Of a DNA stretch of 64,000 nucleotides, positions 35,589 through 45,815 are shown piece after piece. Position 1 is the first letter of the stretch. Each line of letters opens with the position of its first letter. Both the position numbers and the translations under genes were made by a program. The stretch is from Phorcus lineatus (taxonomy: Eukaryota > Mollusca > Gastropoda > Trochida > Trochidae), in the NCBI GenBank assembly GCA_921293015.1, contig OV121095.1, positions 39,591,484 through 39,655,483 on the forward strand, read 5' to 3'. The notes beneath the pieces were generated by a model. It worked only from the letters and a program-made list of their open reading frames with translations. It ran no database searches and had not been told where the DNA came from.

Positions 35589-35819
35589 ATACATTGTGTT
35601 GCTAATAGTATAGCGTTAACAATGGCAAGGGACGTAATTCATGACGTCATATGCATACCACTAATACTATTAGCTAATAGTATAGCGTTAACAATGGCAA
35701 GGGACGTAATTCATGACGTCATATGCATACCACTAAAATAGTATTAGTGGTATGCATATGACGTCATGAATTACGTCCCTTGCCATTGTTAACGCTATAC
35801 TATTAGCAACACAATGTAT

Positions 35820-35868
35820 AAGTTACCCTGATGATCACTATGTTGTGAAACCGGTTGGTAATGAACTT
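35820..35868 (+). ncRNA. Hammerhead-ribozyme-like motif (palindrome, right arm)
   Basis: Mirror copy of the motif at 35540-35588, on the plus strand, with identical boxes. The two copies could pair with each other in a read-through transcript, which would compete with ribozyme folding. Confidence 0.5.
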
Positions 35869-35961
35869 ATATGAAGACCAATCTTCAGTTTGTTATTTTT
35901 AAAGAATATTTGATACATAAACCATGAACATTTAACTTTTACATCTATTATATATATATAT

Positions 35962-38440
35962 ATTCATTATCTCAATGGAATGCACGTATCTCTCACATAT
36001 GTGATTGATTCACATTTCGCGGATGAATGTAACCGCTCTATTTTTTTTATTTATTCTATTAGACTTTTATATATTGTGTGTAGAGTCGTTGAGTACATAT
36101 CTAATTTTATGCAATCGCGTTGGAAGGATTTCTCCTACTTTTAATCCTGCTGATGGACACACAAGATACATGTACCCCCGACATAATTATCTTCTGCAAA
36201 AATGAATCAAAAGACAAGATGTATATTTAATCAAACATTCTGTCAAGGTTATAGTTGGTGGTTAGGTGATTGAATGAGAAACTGATCTATCCTTATTTAA
36301 TCACAGACTAATTGTGATGATCTTCAAACAGTTTGAGGGACTATATTCAAGAAGTCAAATTAAGATGCAGTGTTTTTTTCCATGATGTTTCCATGCCATA
36401 CCTTTGATCTGTTAATTGAAAGCTTATACGTTTCAAAGCGACATCAAACACTCATTAACATATAATTATCATTTTCATTCAGCGATAGATAAACTGTAGG
36501 GTAGGAAAAGATACAAAACAAATTGCGACGTCAGGATGTTGAATCTACCATGCATGTCGGTTAAAAATGTGCTGTCTAAAAATGTGCTACCATCACGTGT
36601 GTTTAATGATTGTGAACACTTTTTTTAAAAATAAACAGACACATTACGTGTTATTTAGCGAGTGTGTAGTTTATATTCAAATACGTGTCAGTACAACTGA
36701 CTTAGTATTAAAGAAACCAGGCCTAGCTGATTTCAAAACCAGGAAGTAACAATGCATGAAAGACCTATTATGGTGACACTATTAGCACAAAGGGTATCGT
36801 ATGTAACAATATGATTTTATCCGGTCGTTAAAAAGATAAATGTAAGAAAATAACGTCATGAATGTAACAGGGTCATCGTAACTTCGGTCGGGAAACCGGG
36901 GTGAAAGAGAATTTATTTTGTTGTTCTGGAACTATAGACAACATTAAAGCATCGTGGAATAATCCTTTGACGCTTTTGAAACTTTGAGTTGAGATCTGGA
37001 TATACGAGCTGTAACGTGGAAATAGTTTTTTTTTGTTTTCTCATTTAATCAACACCGCAGGGCAACGTCAACTTCGATTTTTGCAAGCCTTTAACTACAG
37101 CTAACGGATAAAACATTAATTGTATTTTAGGGAAATTCAATTTCACTTGTGTAAATCTGATCTAACTTTAAGGATCCAAACTATTGACAAAATAACAAAG
37201 TGTCGGTTTTTGGAATGCGAAGGAATTTTCAAGGAAATAACACTTAAATAGATATCATTATAAAGGTATATGTAACAGTAAACATGGACGTAAAATAATC
37301 CATGGCGATGACATCACTTTATTGTATCGACAGTGGATATTTTCAGGAACCAACTGCTCATTCCTTTCCCAGTCATGTAGGCTATCATGGTTCCATTTGT
37401 ATGTCTGTTCACATAATTAACAACGGCAAATCCAAGACGTCGTAAATTTGAAAATAAACATCTTTCTAATTAGTTAAAGAGTGCTTGGATGGAACGCAGT
37501 ATGTCGTTGTGTCAAATATGTCAAACTTTATAAATGAAGTTATTACATAGATAAGAAGAGGTTGTTTCTGAAAATAAACATCTCATTGCTTATTAGTTAG
37601 CATAATGACAACAAATAGGAAAAAAGTCGACATTTGTGATCGAAAACGGTACTTTAGAAACTTCCAGGAGATCACTACTTAAGATTAGAAATAGAAATAC
37701 TAAATTAGGATGGTTTAACAGAGATTATTGTAATAAAGGGATGAAGATGGTAAGGTTAAACTGTTAAACTGAAACCCCTAATCATAAAAACATGTTTTCT
37801 TTTTTGTGTGTTTTTTGTGTTATTTCACTTAGTTGTGATCCTCAATAAAAAAAATTGAATTCACGTATCATGTTATTTGAATACCACAACTTTGTAAATG
37901 TATTTCGACTATTTAAGTATAGTATCAATTGTAGTGTTGTTAGTTGAAAATCATAAAGGATAGATGTAAGTTCCTTTGAGTCTCAAAATCTAATTAAAAT
38001 CAGTTAGAACCTATCATTCGTACGTCACAGCGTTTCTGATTTTAGAACTGCTCCACTGGTGACATTAACACTCTAGTCAATCAGAAACGAGGCTAGGAAA
38101 CAGTTCACACGTTATGAATTTTTGTAGGGCTATGATTGGTTGAGGTCTGGAAGGTGAAAGGTCGTAACATAATCTTAAAGATATTATATCCCAGTTTTGT
38201 ATCCGACTTCAATTCCCATGTTCTTAAAAACAATACATTCAAGTAAATAAAACACCAAACAGAATTTCGATGCGTCCTTTAATTAAAAAGATATAACGGT
38301 TCAAAGCGCGTAGAAATTGGCCACCTCGAAATCCCAATTAAAAAAGTCCCTAGAGTGGCCTGAGCTCTCCTTCGGCAGATGTGACGTCATAGACAGGACT
38401 CGCTCCGCGTTTGTTTGTAAACAAGTATATATCAATGCAG
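35962..38440. other. Intergenic; CRE-like site upstream of THAP exon
   Basis: No gene in the first 2 kb. Around 37985-38160 a segment (CAGTTAGAAC ... TTCTGATTT ... CCAATCAG-like) resembles 42420-42620 and may be an old dispersed repeat. TGACGTCA at 38382-38389 lies 100 bp before the THAP start codon and could belong to its promoter. Confidence 0.35.
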
Positions 38441-38481
38441 ATATGGGTCGCATTCGTCGATGTTTTCATTGCGATAGAGAC

Positions 38482-38922
38482 ATGCCTTCTTCCTGCGTTG
38501 CTGCCAACTGTACTAATAAGAAATCAGGAGACATTCAACTGCATCGGTTTCCGAAGGATCCTGTCAAATTCGCGAATTGGACAAAGTTTGTTAGTCAGAA
38601 AAGAGCGAAGTGGAGTCCCAATGACAGGTCTGTTATCTGCTCCGATCATTTCGCAGAGGACTGTTATGATCTTTCCTACGATTTCAAAGCGGACTTTGGA
38701 CTTGCCCCACAAAGGAAAAGACTCGTCAAGAATGCCGTACGAACAGTTGATAAACAAATGAAATTGATAACATGCCTGCTACCCGTCTGTCCAGCGAGAT
38801 ATGACAGTCAACCATATCGGAAGAGAAAACGGACGGAATACTTTGAGAAGAGGGAACGAAAGAGGGTAAGGAATTTGAAAGAAAGGCTAATTCAAAATTC
38901 TATTCCGGGGGAGGTGAGATAA
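38482..38922 (+). CDS. THAP zinc-finger protein (probably one exon of more)
   Basis: Starting at the ATG at 38482, the N-terminus is a THAP-type C2CH DNA-binding domain: C5-x4-C10, FP at 23-24, the invariant W33, then C53-x2-H56-F57. KNAVRTV at 83-89 occupies the place of the domain's AVPTIF box. A second, lysine/arginine-rich half (RKRKRTEYFEKRERKRVRNL) looks like a nuclear-localisation or basic coiled segment. Read straight through, the frame ends at 38922 after 146 residues. The end reads GAG-GTGAGA, a strong 5' splice donor, so the exon may stop at 38912. An upstream in-frame ATG at 38443 is possible, but THAP domains usually start within a few residues of Met. THAP genes occur both as host transcription factors and as the DNA-binding end of P-element-like transposases; I cannot tell which. 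Confidence 0.72.
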   Translation: MPSSCVAANCTNKKSGDIQLHRFPKDPVKFANWTKFVSQKRAKWSPNDRSVICSDHFAEDCYDLSYDFKADFGLAPQRKRLVKNAVRTVDKQMKLITCLLPVCPARYDSQPYRKRKRTEYFEKRERKRVRNLKERLIQNSIPGEVR

Positions 38923-41900
38923 ATAATCATGAAACTTTTGGGGAGTTGACTATAATTGATGATTTTGCAGACGAATGTTGAGTTTTTATCTGCATTATGA
39001 ATTTATGTCTCTTTAGATTAGTCGCAGAATTTATTAATTCAAACCCCATTAACTGTTTGAATTTTTAGTATTTGATTGAATATGGGGTTGAAAAATTCAT
39101 CGGGTTGAACTAAATAGTTATTTCAACATGTTGGAGACTATAATGAAATAATGTGCATATATATATATAGATCTGTAAATTATACACAGTGACAGGTTAC
39201 TAGTTTGTTACATTACTAGTTTTGGGGTATATATAAATTTTTTTGGTGCTGATTACTCTAAGGATACATACAAAAATGTGGGCAAGTCACTTATGTTTGT
39301 ATGTTGACACTACAGTTTGGGTTATAACATTTATGAAAAATTAACATTTCTTGCTACAGCGTCATTTTAGAAGCAACAAAAAGTAAAATTAAAGTAAAAA
39401 AGCTGCCCCGGAGATACATTTACCATTTTATGTAGCCTTACAGTGTATAACTTATAACCTATTATATATTGATAAACATTGCAGAATGAAATAAGATATT
39501 TAGTAATACAGATTTGTTAATATATTGTCATGTGTCACGTGTATTGACAAACCTAATTACCTTCATCAAGTTTCAATAAAGGTTGTTGATCATGGGTGAG
39601 GATAAAGTTTAGACAGGATAACTAATCAGTGCCTTGTGTATTACCTATTGGAAATGTGCCAGGTGCTGAGGTCATTAAGTTTATTGCTTAATCGCCATAA
39701 TGTTCAGGTGTGTGGCATTTCATGTAGACTGTTAGGTAATAACTTTATGACTATATTGTCTGGTGTGAAAAAGTAGTGTTAGGTAACTAAAAACCTCTCT
39801 ATGATAAAATACCGGTACTAAAGTACTGACGGAAATGGAAATAATATGCTTTTCAGCGTTAATATTTTTATTTAGTTGAAATAGTTAAAACTGAAAAATA
39901 ATTTCATATTTACGATACATTTCCAAGCAGGCTTTAACTTACATCACAATCAACAATAAATGTTGTGTTATTATTGACAATATTGGCCTACGTCACTCTA
40001 GATTAGTACCAGACTCTTTATCTCAAACATTGACCGTTACTCACACAAAAGAACAATAATCTGTATCCTTACTATGAAAAATACTTTAGTACGTAACTCT
40101 AAGTTTTTATGAAGGTGGCAAATTGCGAATCAAGAGGTACATTTACTAAACACATCAAAGATTTGATCTTCATTATCACTAATAACTGAGTAATAAGGCG
40201 AAAAACAGCTGCTCGGAACCTCGTATCCCAATGACGAGATCCGGAAGTTGCCGAGAGACAGACCATCGAAAGCGGGGTCTCATCGTTACATTCATGCAAA
40301 GCAGAAACACGGAGTTGCGATATTGAGTTGACACAAATGGCACAAAGTAGTAACAAGTATTCTACATATACAATGGTCAATCAACTACACAGGGGGATAG
40401 TCGATTTGTCGAGGTGTTCAAACAAAAAACAGTCACAATGGCGGCAGATATCAGTTTGGGTTCACTCGATCGGCATTATCGGAGATTAACAACCCAAACA
40501 AACAACAACAACAACAGACAGTTAATGTCAAACAGAATATGTCGATGTATTGATATTAATAGCTTTGGTGACTTAGGGGCATTTTTTATAAGTACAATCA
40601 GTGAAAATATATACGTTCACGACCGCTGGAATCTTTACTGTAAACAATGACACAGATCAGCCAGTCGTTAACGAGTCCTTTCTATGTCGTCACAACCCCC
40701 CTAGCACCTGATTGGCTAATAAAACGTTTCGCGTCTATTTTCCGGAAGTGTTTATAAAACACGTTTTTTCTGCTATTTTCAGGTGGATGTGAACCTAAAT
40801 AGTTGTTGATATTTTTTCTTAACTGTGTTATGAAGTATTTCCGCTAATCGTACCCCCTATGTGGATATATTATCTTTAACGACGTGACCCCGCAACGCAA
40901 ACATGCTTTGTCTGTATTCTTACGACTCACATTGTGACTATACAGCTATAAAGAAATCAGTTATAAAGAAATATTGTTACAATGGCAACGATAGGGAGAT
41001 GGGTTTGGTTGTTTTTACTGAAATCAGATTGCAACTTTCTCTTTTTAATCTATAACATTTATAGCATTTATACTGTCTAGAAAATTAAAAATATTATATT
41101 TCAAATATTAGTGAGTGTTGTAACGCATATATTTCAAAGCAGAATAAACAATATTCCACGTTCACTTAATGTTGAATTCAGCTGCTTTGAGCTTTGGCTG
41201 ACTTTGCCTGTCTGCATCATCAGCGACGACTTGATGACGATGATTATTTACTACATATTGCAAGTCTACCGACCGCAAGAACTTATGTAGTCCAACTATA
41301 CCCGGGAGGGATGGTCACTCTATGTGACTTATTTTACATTTTATCTAATTCATGATTCGACTAATGGTACCATGCTGTCAAATGTGTTTGCTTTCGCGAG
41401 AAATCTCGAGTTAATATTACTAATACCTTTAACACTTGTAATGCCATGCCAGTAAAATTTGATGCAAATTGCACTACAACAGGGTATCTCTTTAGAAGAC
41501 ACTATAAACGCTTTTATACTGCTTATCAATGCTTACACCACTGCAATATGTAAAATATTGTCTACTTTCACAAAGTTCGTTCCAAAACCACGATATCGAT
41601 AGCCCCATGGAAAGTTGTATTAACTGCTAACACAGGAGAAACGATTACCCTGTCGGTTTGAAACTTCTAACACATACATCTTCAGGACATATGTTGCTAT
41701 AATCAAATTTACTGACTGCAATACAGCTCGCCTCTGCTAAAACAATGTTAAGACAAGAAACCAAATACATCCTACAATTTACAATTTACATAACACATAC
41801 TTTTTCAAATGATACCGAATATAAATTTTGGCACTTATAATTACATGTGAACACATAAACACGAAGCCATTCTTAGAAAAATGAAGTAAAATATATAATA

Positions 41901-44060
41901 ATAGATCAACGCCACTAAACATGCAAAGTTGAGTGTTTTAAGAGATTATGAGAAGGTATAAGGGTTTTCAAAAAAAACGATGTAAGATATGTACATATCC
42001 GCCGATATATGGTTTGACAGACTTACTATTCACATTTAGTAATCACTTGCTGGTCTTTTACGAAAAATCGCTATAGCTTGTTTTAACACAGGTTTTCTAC
42101 AGATTACCTATGTGTGAGACTTGATTATAAGGGATAATTGCCGTTTTAATTGAATGTTTTAACGAGAAAGCCGTGACTTCAAATGATACCATAAATTGCA
42201 ACCACATTCTTCTTTCTTGTTCGTGACAAAAAGAATTGGCACTTTCTCCCAGTTGTCATCTTCCATCACGACTTATTGAATTCACGTCAAATATAAGTGG
42301 ACCTCAAGAACTTTATCAGTAATTTGTACTTCGACTATATCAGTATTGGATCAATGAAAGCTCAGTCAGTTGACAGTCCAATTGTTAGATGTGTGGAGCA
42401 GGTTATAGCGACTTTCAACCTCATTAAAACAGTTAGAACTAATCATAAGCACCTCACTGCTTTTCTGATTTGAGTACTCTCAACAAGAGCCAATTTCACA
42501 TCAGCCAATCAGTGACAGGATTAGAAAACCATCAACACAGTTTGATATTTATAGAGCTTAGTTTTATATTCTATTCAGGTGAAAGGTAATAGACAAGGTC
42601 ACTGACAGGACCCCTATGGAGTAGTACTCAGATCTTAAATGCAGCCAGGTACGGAACGTAAATATACCTTTCATTGTGTTCTTATTCTATTCTTATTTTA
42701 TAAAATGGATATATGCTTAAAGGATGTAGGAATGAAATACATTAATAAATTTTAAAGGATCGAAAATTCTACATGTTGTATGAAAAAAATATAAAGTTGA
42801 ACTTCATTGCTTATTCACCATGTAAAGTAGAACACGTAAAAACATAATTGAAACACACTAATCTATTACTGTTTTCCCAAAAGAATGGCATTCTATTCGA
42901 ACAGTCTTCTCTTCGGTGGAAAGAGATTCCACTCAAATTAGTTTTCAACGAGTTTGTAAATACTTATTCTTGTCTTTTCAACAAACACAATCAAAGAAAC
43001 CTCTGAAAAACATCGTCCAAACACAAGCTAGTTATTGTATAGCCATTCTCTTAAAATGACATTTTCCTCGTTTAGCTCATGGTTTTCATAATTCCCATTT
43101 CAAAAGATATATGATATCATCGAAATATCATCATGGTACATAAATCAAATAATGGCAAGATGAGATAAATGTTAGCTTAGATAATTAGAAACAAAACTTA
43201 CAGAAAAATACCAGGCTTTCCTACTGAGACATTAATCTGTTTGTACGGTTAATCAGACATATAAACATGGTGGGGTTAAAGTTACGAATAATTAAGCAGC
43301 AGACACAAGGATGAAAATTTACTTATCATCTTAACTCACTATTCAAAAGTTATCATTGAAAATAAGTATCTGATCATAAAACTGCCATCGGGTAATGAGG
43401 TCATAGAATTATGATGTCTTCAGCATTAGGACTTTGAAGCAGTGTGACATTATTTCGTGATGTTGAAGTATCATCATCCATGTTATCAGTATGCCATTAT
43501 GAGGTCATTAAGTAATGATTTATAAACTCAATAAGTATTTGGTTATTGCGATATCTACAATAAAGTTATCGCTTGGTCTCACAGCAGCATTATTAAGAAA
43601 TATAAGATACCCACGGCATTGAAACAATGGCGAACAATGGGACCGACGATGTGCTTTATTTGACGATACAACCATGTGCGAGGTTAATGACGTCATTTCA
43701 CATAACGTTACAAATGACGTCATATTGGCCAAGTCCATTGCTCAAACTTGAGGGGGCTATTGTCCATGGCTGACTCTTTCGATTCGAAACCAAAAGGAGA
43801 GGTGTGGGTTTACAGAGAAAGAAAATCACGGATTAGAGACGTAACGTATCCCCTGGGGACATTTTCAAATTCATATTGATTATTCAATAAATTAGATTCT
43901 ATTTATATTGCAGCGCCCAACCCTATACATGATAATGGACTCGTCCGAATATGTTCTACGGCGGGAGGCATCATTGTTTTCAAAATGTTTCTGTTAAAAA
44001 TACCATAATTTTTCAACTGTTTTTATATATAAAGCAAGTAATTGTTAAGGGTATCTCATA
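38923..44060. other. Intergenic, promoter-like motifs near 40.4-40.75 kb
   Basis: No gene is convincingly present. At 40435-40450 CACAATGGCGGCAGAT resembles a YY1 site or a start codon in good context (78-codon frame, no motif). ATTGGCT (40711) and CCGGAAGTG (40742-40750, ETS-like) follow. Together these could be a promoter, but no downstream exon was identified. TGACGTCA is paired at 43688-43695 and 43715-43722. Confidence 0.3.
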
Positions 44061-44210
44061 TAAGAAATAGAAAACTAGTTGTTGTGCATCTATCGTTGAA
44101 TAAAACATAGCAGGGAGCATAAACACTCAGGGCTGCGCACTTCGTGTTTTATACTCCCTGCTATGTTTTATTCAACGATAGATGCACACCAACTCGTCTT
44201 CTATTTCTTA
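44061..44210. repeat. Hairpin element, about 65-bp arms
   Basis: TAAGAAATAG at 44061 and CTATTTCTTA at 44201-44210 are the outer ends. The arms run inwards through GTGCATCTATCGTTGAATAA and CATAGCAGGGAG, pairing almost completely. The loop near 44130-44150 contains CGCACTTCGTG. It is non-coding and of unknown family. Confidence 0.8.
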
Positions 44211-44235
44211 AATAAAGTTCGCTCTACCCCAATGT
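44210..44235. repeat. 26-bp inverted repeat, left arm
   Basis: AAATAAAGTTCGCTCTACCC plus CAATGT is the exact reverse complement of 45790-45815. The pair encloses the MULE at 44476-45715 but lies well outside its termini and target duplication. Confidence 0.85.
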
Positions 44236-44466
44236 AGACTACCGTCTGTAGTGTTTGCTACATAACAGTCTACCTGGTACGGTCCGGTTGTCATGTTAGT
44301 TTTTCCAGGCATTTATAATATAACGGAAGTGAAGAGTATATGTATCTGCGCATGAGCAGGTTGGTGAGAGCATTATGGAATAAAGCGGGAGCGATGAAAC
44401 GCTATGCTGACTGAATGTTGTTTTTGGCATGCGAAATGAGAAATGCGAAGTTGCATGGTTTCGATA

Positions 44467-45724
44467 CGTCTTGCGGGGTCTAGGACAAATGCCACCCGGA
44501 CAAATGCCACCCGGACATAACCCACCCGGACAATTGCCACCAGGACAAATGCCACCTAGGACAAATGCCACCTCGGACAAATGCCACCCAGACAAAAGCC
44601 ACCTAGGACAAATGCCACCCAATAATTTAAAAAACAACAAAAAACGATATTTGACTCATGATATATGTATATTCTGTAAAAACAAGTGATCATGTTCTTG
44701 TTTTCAGCACTATAATGTATTCAGCACTACATTTGACATTACCACTAGGCAAATCATTGCATTTCACGCATACACATGTGTATGTCAGTTCACTGTCAGT
44801 TCAAAGTCGGATGTTGTGTGCAACACTCCTCAGGTAGTCAATTTGTTGTCTGTTCCTGAAGTCTGCCGCGATGGTCTGCAGACGCTGCTGGCAATCCCTG
44901 TACTGTTTCCTGTGTCGGGCAACGTTCTGGCCGGCCAACATCTGCGTGATGACCTGGTCGTTCAGGGCTTGTTCCTTCCTCAGAACCTCAAGGAAGCGCC
45001 AGATGCTGGGATGACAACCAGCCATGCTGGTCAGAAGTCTCCGGTGCCATCCCTCAAGATTGTTGTTTGTCCTAGGCAGGTCTGTCAGTGTCCTCTGATG
45101 CTGGTTCCAGCTCGAGATGGCAAACATCGGGGGTCGTCGTCCTCGGTGATGCAACCGCCCAATGTAATTGTCCTCAAAGTAGTCAACGACTGTCTGCAGG
45201 GAATCAGGTAGAGTTTCGGCCAGCGTCTCGAAGGCATCGATCACCTGGTCCTCGGGGATGAATGCCAGAGCTGGTATTATCCTTGCCTGCATCTGTAGCT
45301 CGGGCGATGCTGAATATTCACCCTGTAGCCTGTAATTTTTATTAAGAAAACACTGATAGGCATGACATGACAATGTCTCCTTAAACATAGTGTTTATATG
45401 AAGAAACTATTGTTTCATCATTTTAGTTTTATATGATTGTCCGTTTTATATGATTTAGTTGAATATGATAATAATAGTAGAATATTGTTGTGATTTTTCA
45501 ATATTTTTAATATTTTTTGATATTGTAGTTAAAGGTATATATTGCTTCTTGTAATATTAAAAACATAACTTTATTTTTTGTCTTGTAATATTAAAAAAAA
45601 CTAGGTGGCATTTGTCCTAGGTGGCATTTGTCCTAGGTGGCATTTGTCCTGGTGGCAATTGTCCGGGTGGGTTATGTCCGGGTGGCATTTGTCCGGGTGG
45701 CATTTGTCCTGCTCCCGTCTTGCG
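44467..45724. mobile_element. MULE derivative with tandem-repeat terminal inverted repeats
   Basis: The body at about 44476-45715 (1.24 kb) is flanked by a perfect 9-bp direct repeat, CGTCTTGCG (44467-44475 and 45716-45724), the size expected of a Mutator-like target duplication. The ends (44476-44620 and 45600-45715) are inverted copies of one another and are built from 16-17 bp units, GGACAAATGCCACCCG and variants (CATAACCCACCCG, CAATTGCCACCAG). The order of variants is the same in both ends for about 100 bp, so they were copied as a block. The interior carries a C-terminal MULE transposase fragment on the minus strand. Confidence 0.82.
44801..45329 (-). pseudogene. C-terminal fragment of a MULE transposase
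   Basis: The minus-strand frame encodes a segment typical of the region after the DDE domain in animal FLYWCH/MULE transposases: RIIPALAFIPEDQVIDAFE, VVDYFEDNYIGR, RRPPMFAISSWNQH, then the signature TNNNLEGWHRRL and HPSIWRFLEVLRKEQ. It ends at a stop at 44801-44803. The frame is open up to about 45388, but the first 20 residues of that read are unlike the family. AAATTACAG just before 45329 looks like a 3' splice site, so homology, and probably the exon, begins there. The FLYWCH finger and the catalytic residues are missing. Either earlier exons were lost or the element is an internal-deletion derivative. It is expected to be non-autonomous. Confidence 0.75.
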
Positions 45725-45789
45725 ACACGACACCGTCCTCGTGCTTTAACTAAAATAGTTCAGGGCAAAACTTTACTTAATTACAAAAC

Positions 45790-45815
45790 ACATTGGGGTA
45801 GAGCGAACTTTATTT
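45790..45815. repeat. 26-bp inverted repeat, right arm
   Basis: Exact inverse of 44210-44235. Sequence beyond the arms does not match. Confidence 0.85.

Larger units (their letters stand above)
35500..35909. mobile_element. Palindrome of Penelope-type termini without reverse transcriptase
   Basis: The arms start ATTCTTTAAAAATAAC (left) and end GTTATTTTTAAAGAAT (right) and are reverse complements through their whole length. The exception is an extra copy of about 68 bp (CTAATAGTATAGCG ... ATACCACTAA) in the left arm. Each arm carries a hammerhead-like motif and TGACGTCA. The arms share this layout (TA tract, ribozyme-like motif, CRE-like site) with the 3' ends of the two Penelope-like elements at 55-60 kb. 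It therefore looks like two inverted terminal segments joined head to head. It encodes nothing. Confidence 0.65.

Noticed and set aside
36005-36205. Small secreted protein (ALFFLFILLDFYILCVES)
   Set aside because: The hydrophobic stretch comes from a T-rich run; nothing else supports a gene.
40099-40650. Divergent gene pair around 40.4 kb (93-codon minus and 78-codon plus frames)
   Set aside because: Promoter-like motifs are present, but neither frame has a domain or a convincing splice site.
44296-44689. Gly/Pro-Cys and GQMPPGQ-rich frames on both strands
   Set aside because: Translations of the tandem units in the MULE terminal inverted repeat; the same applies to 45605-45832.
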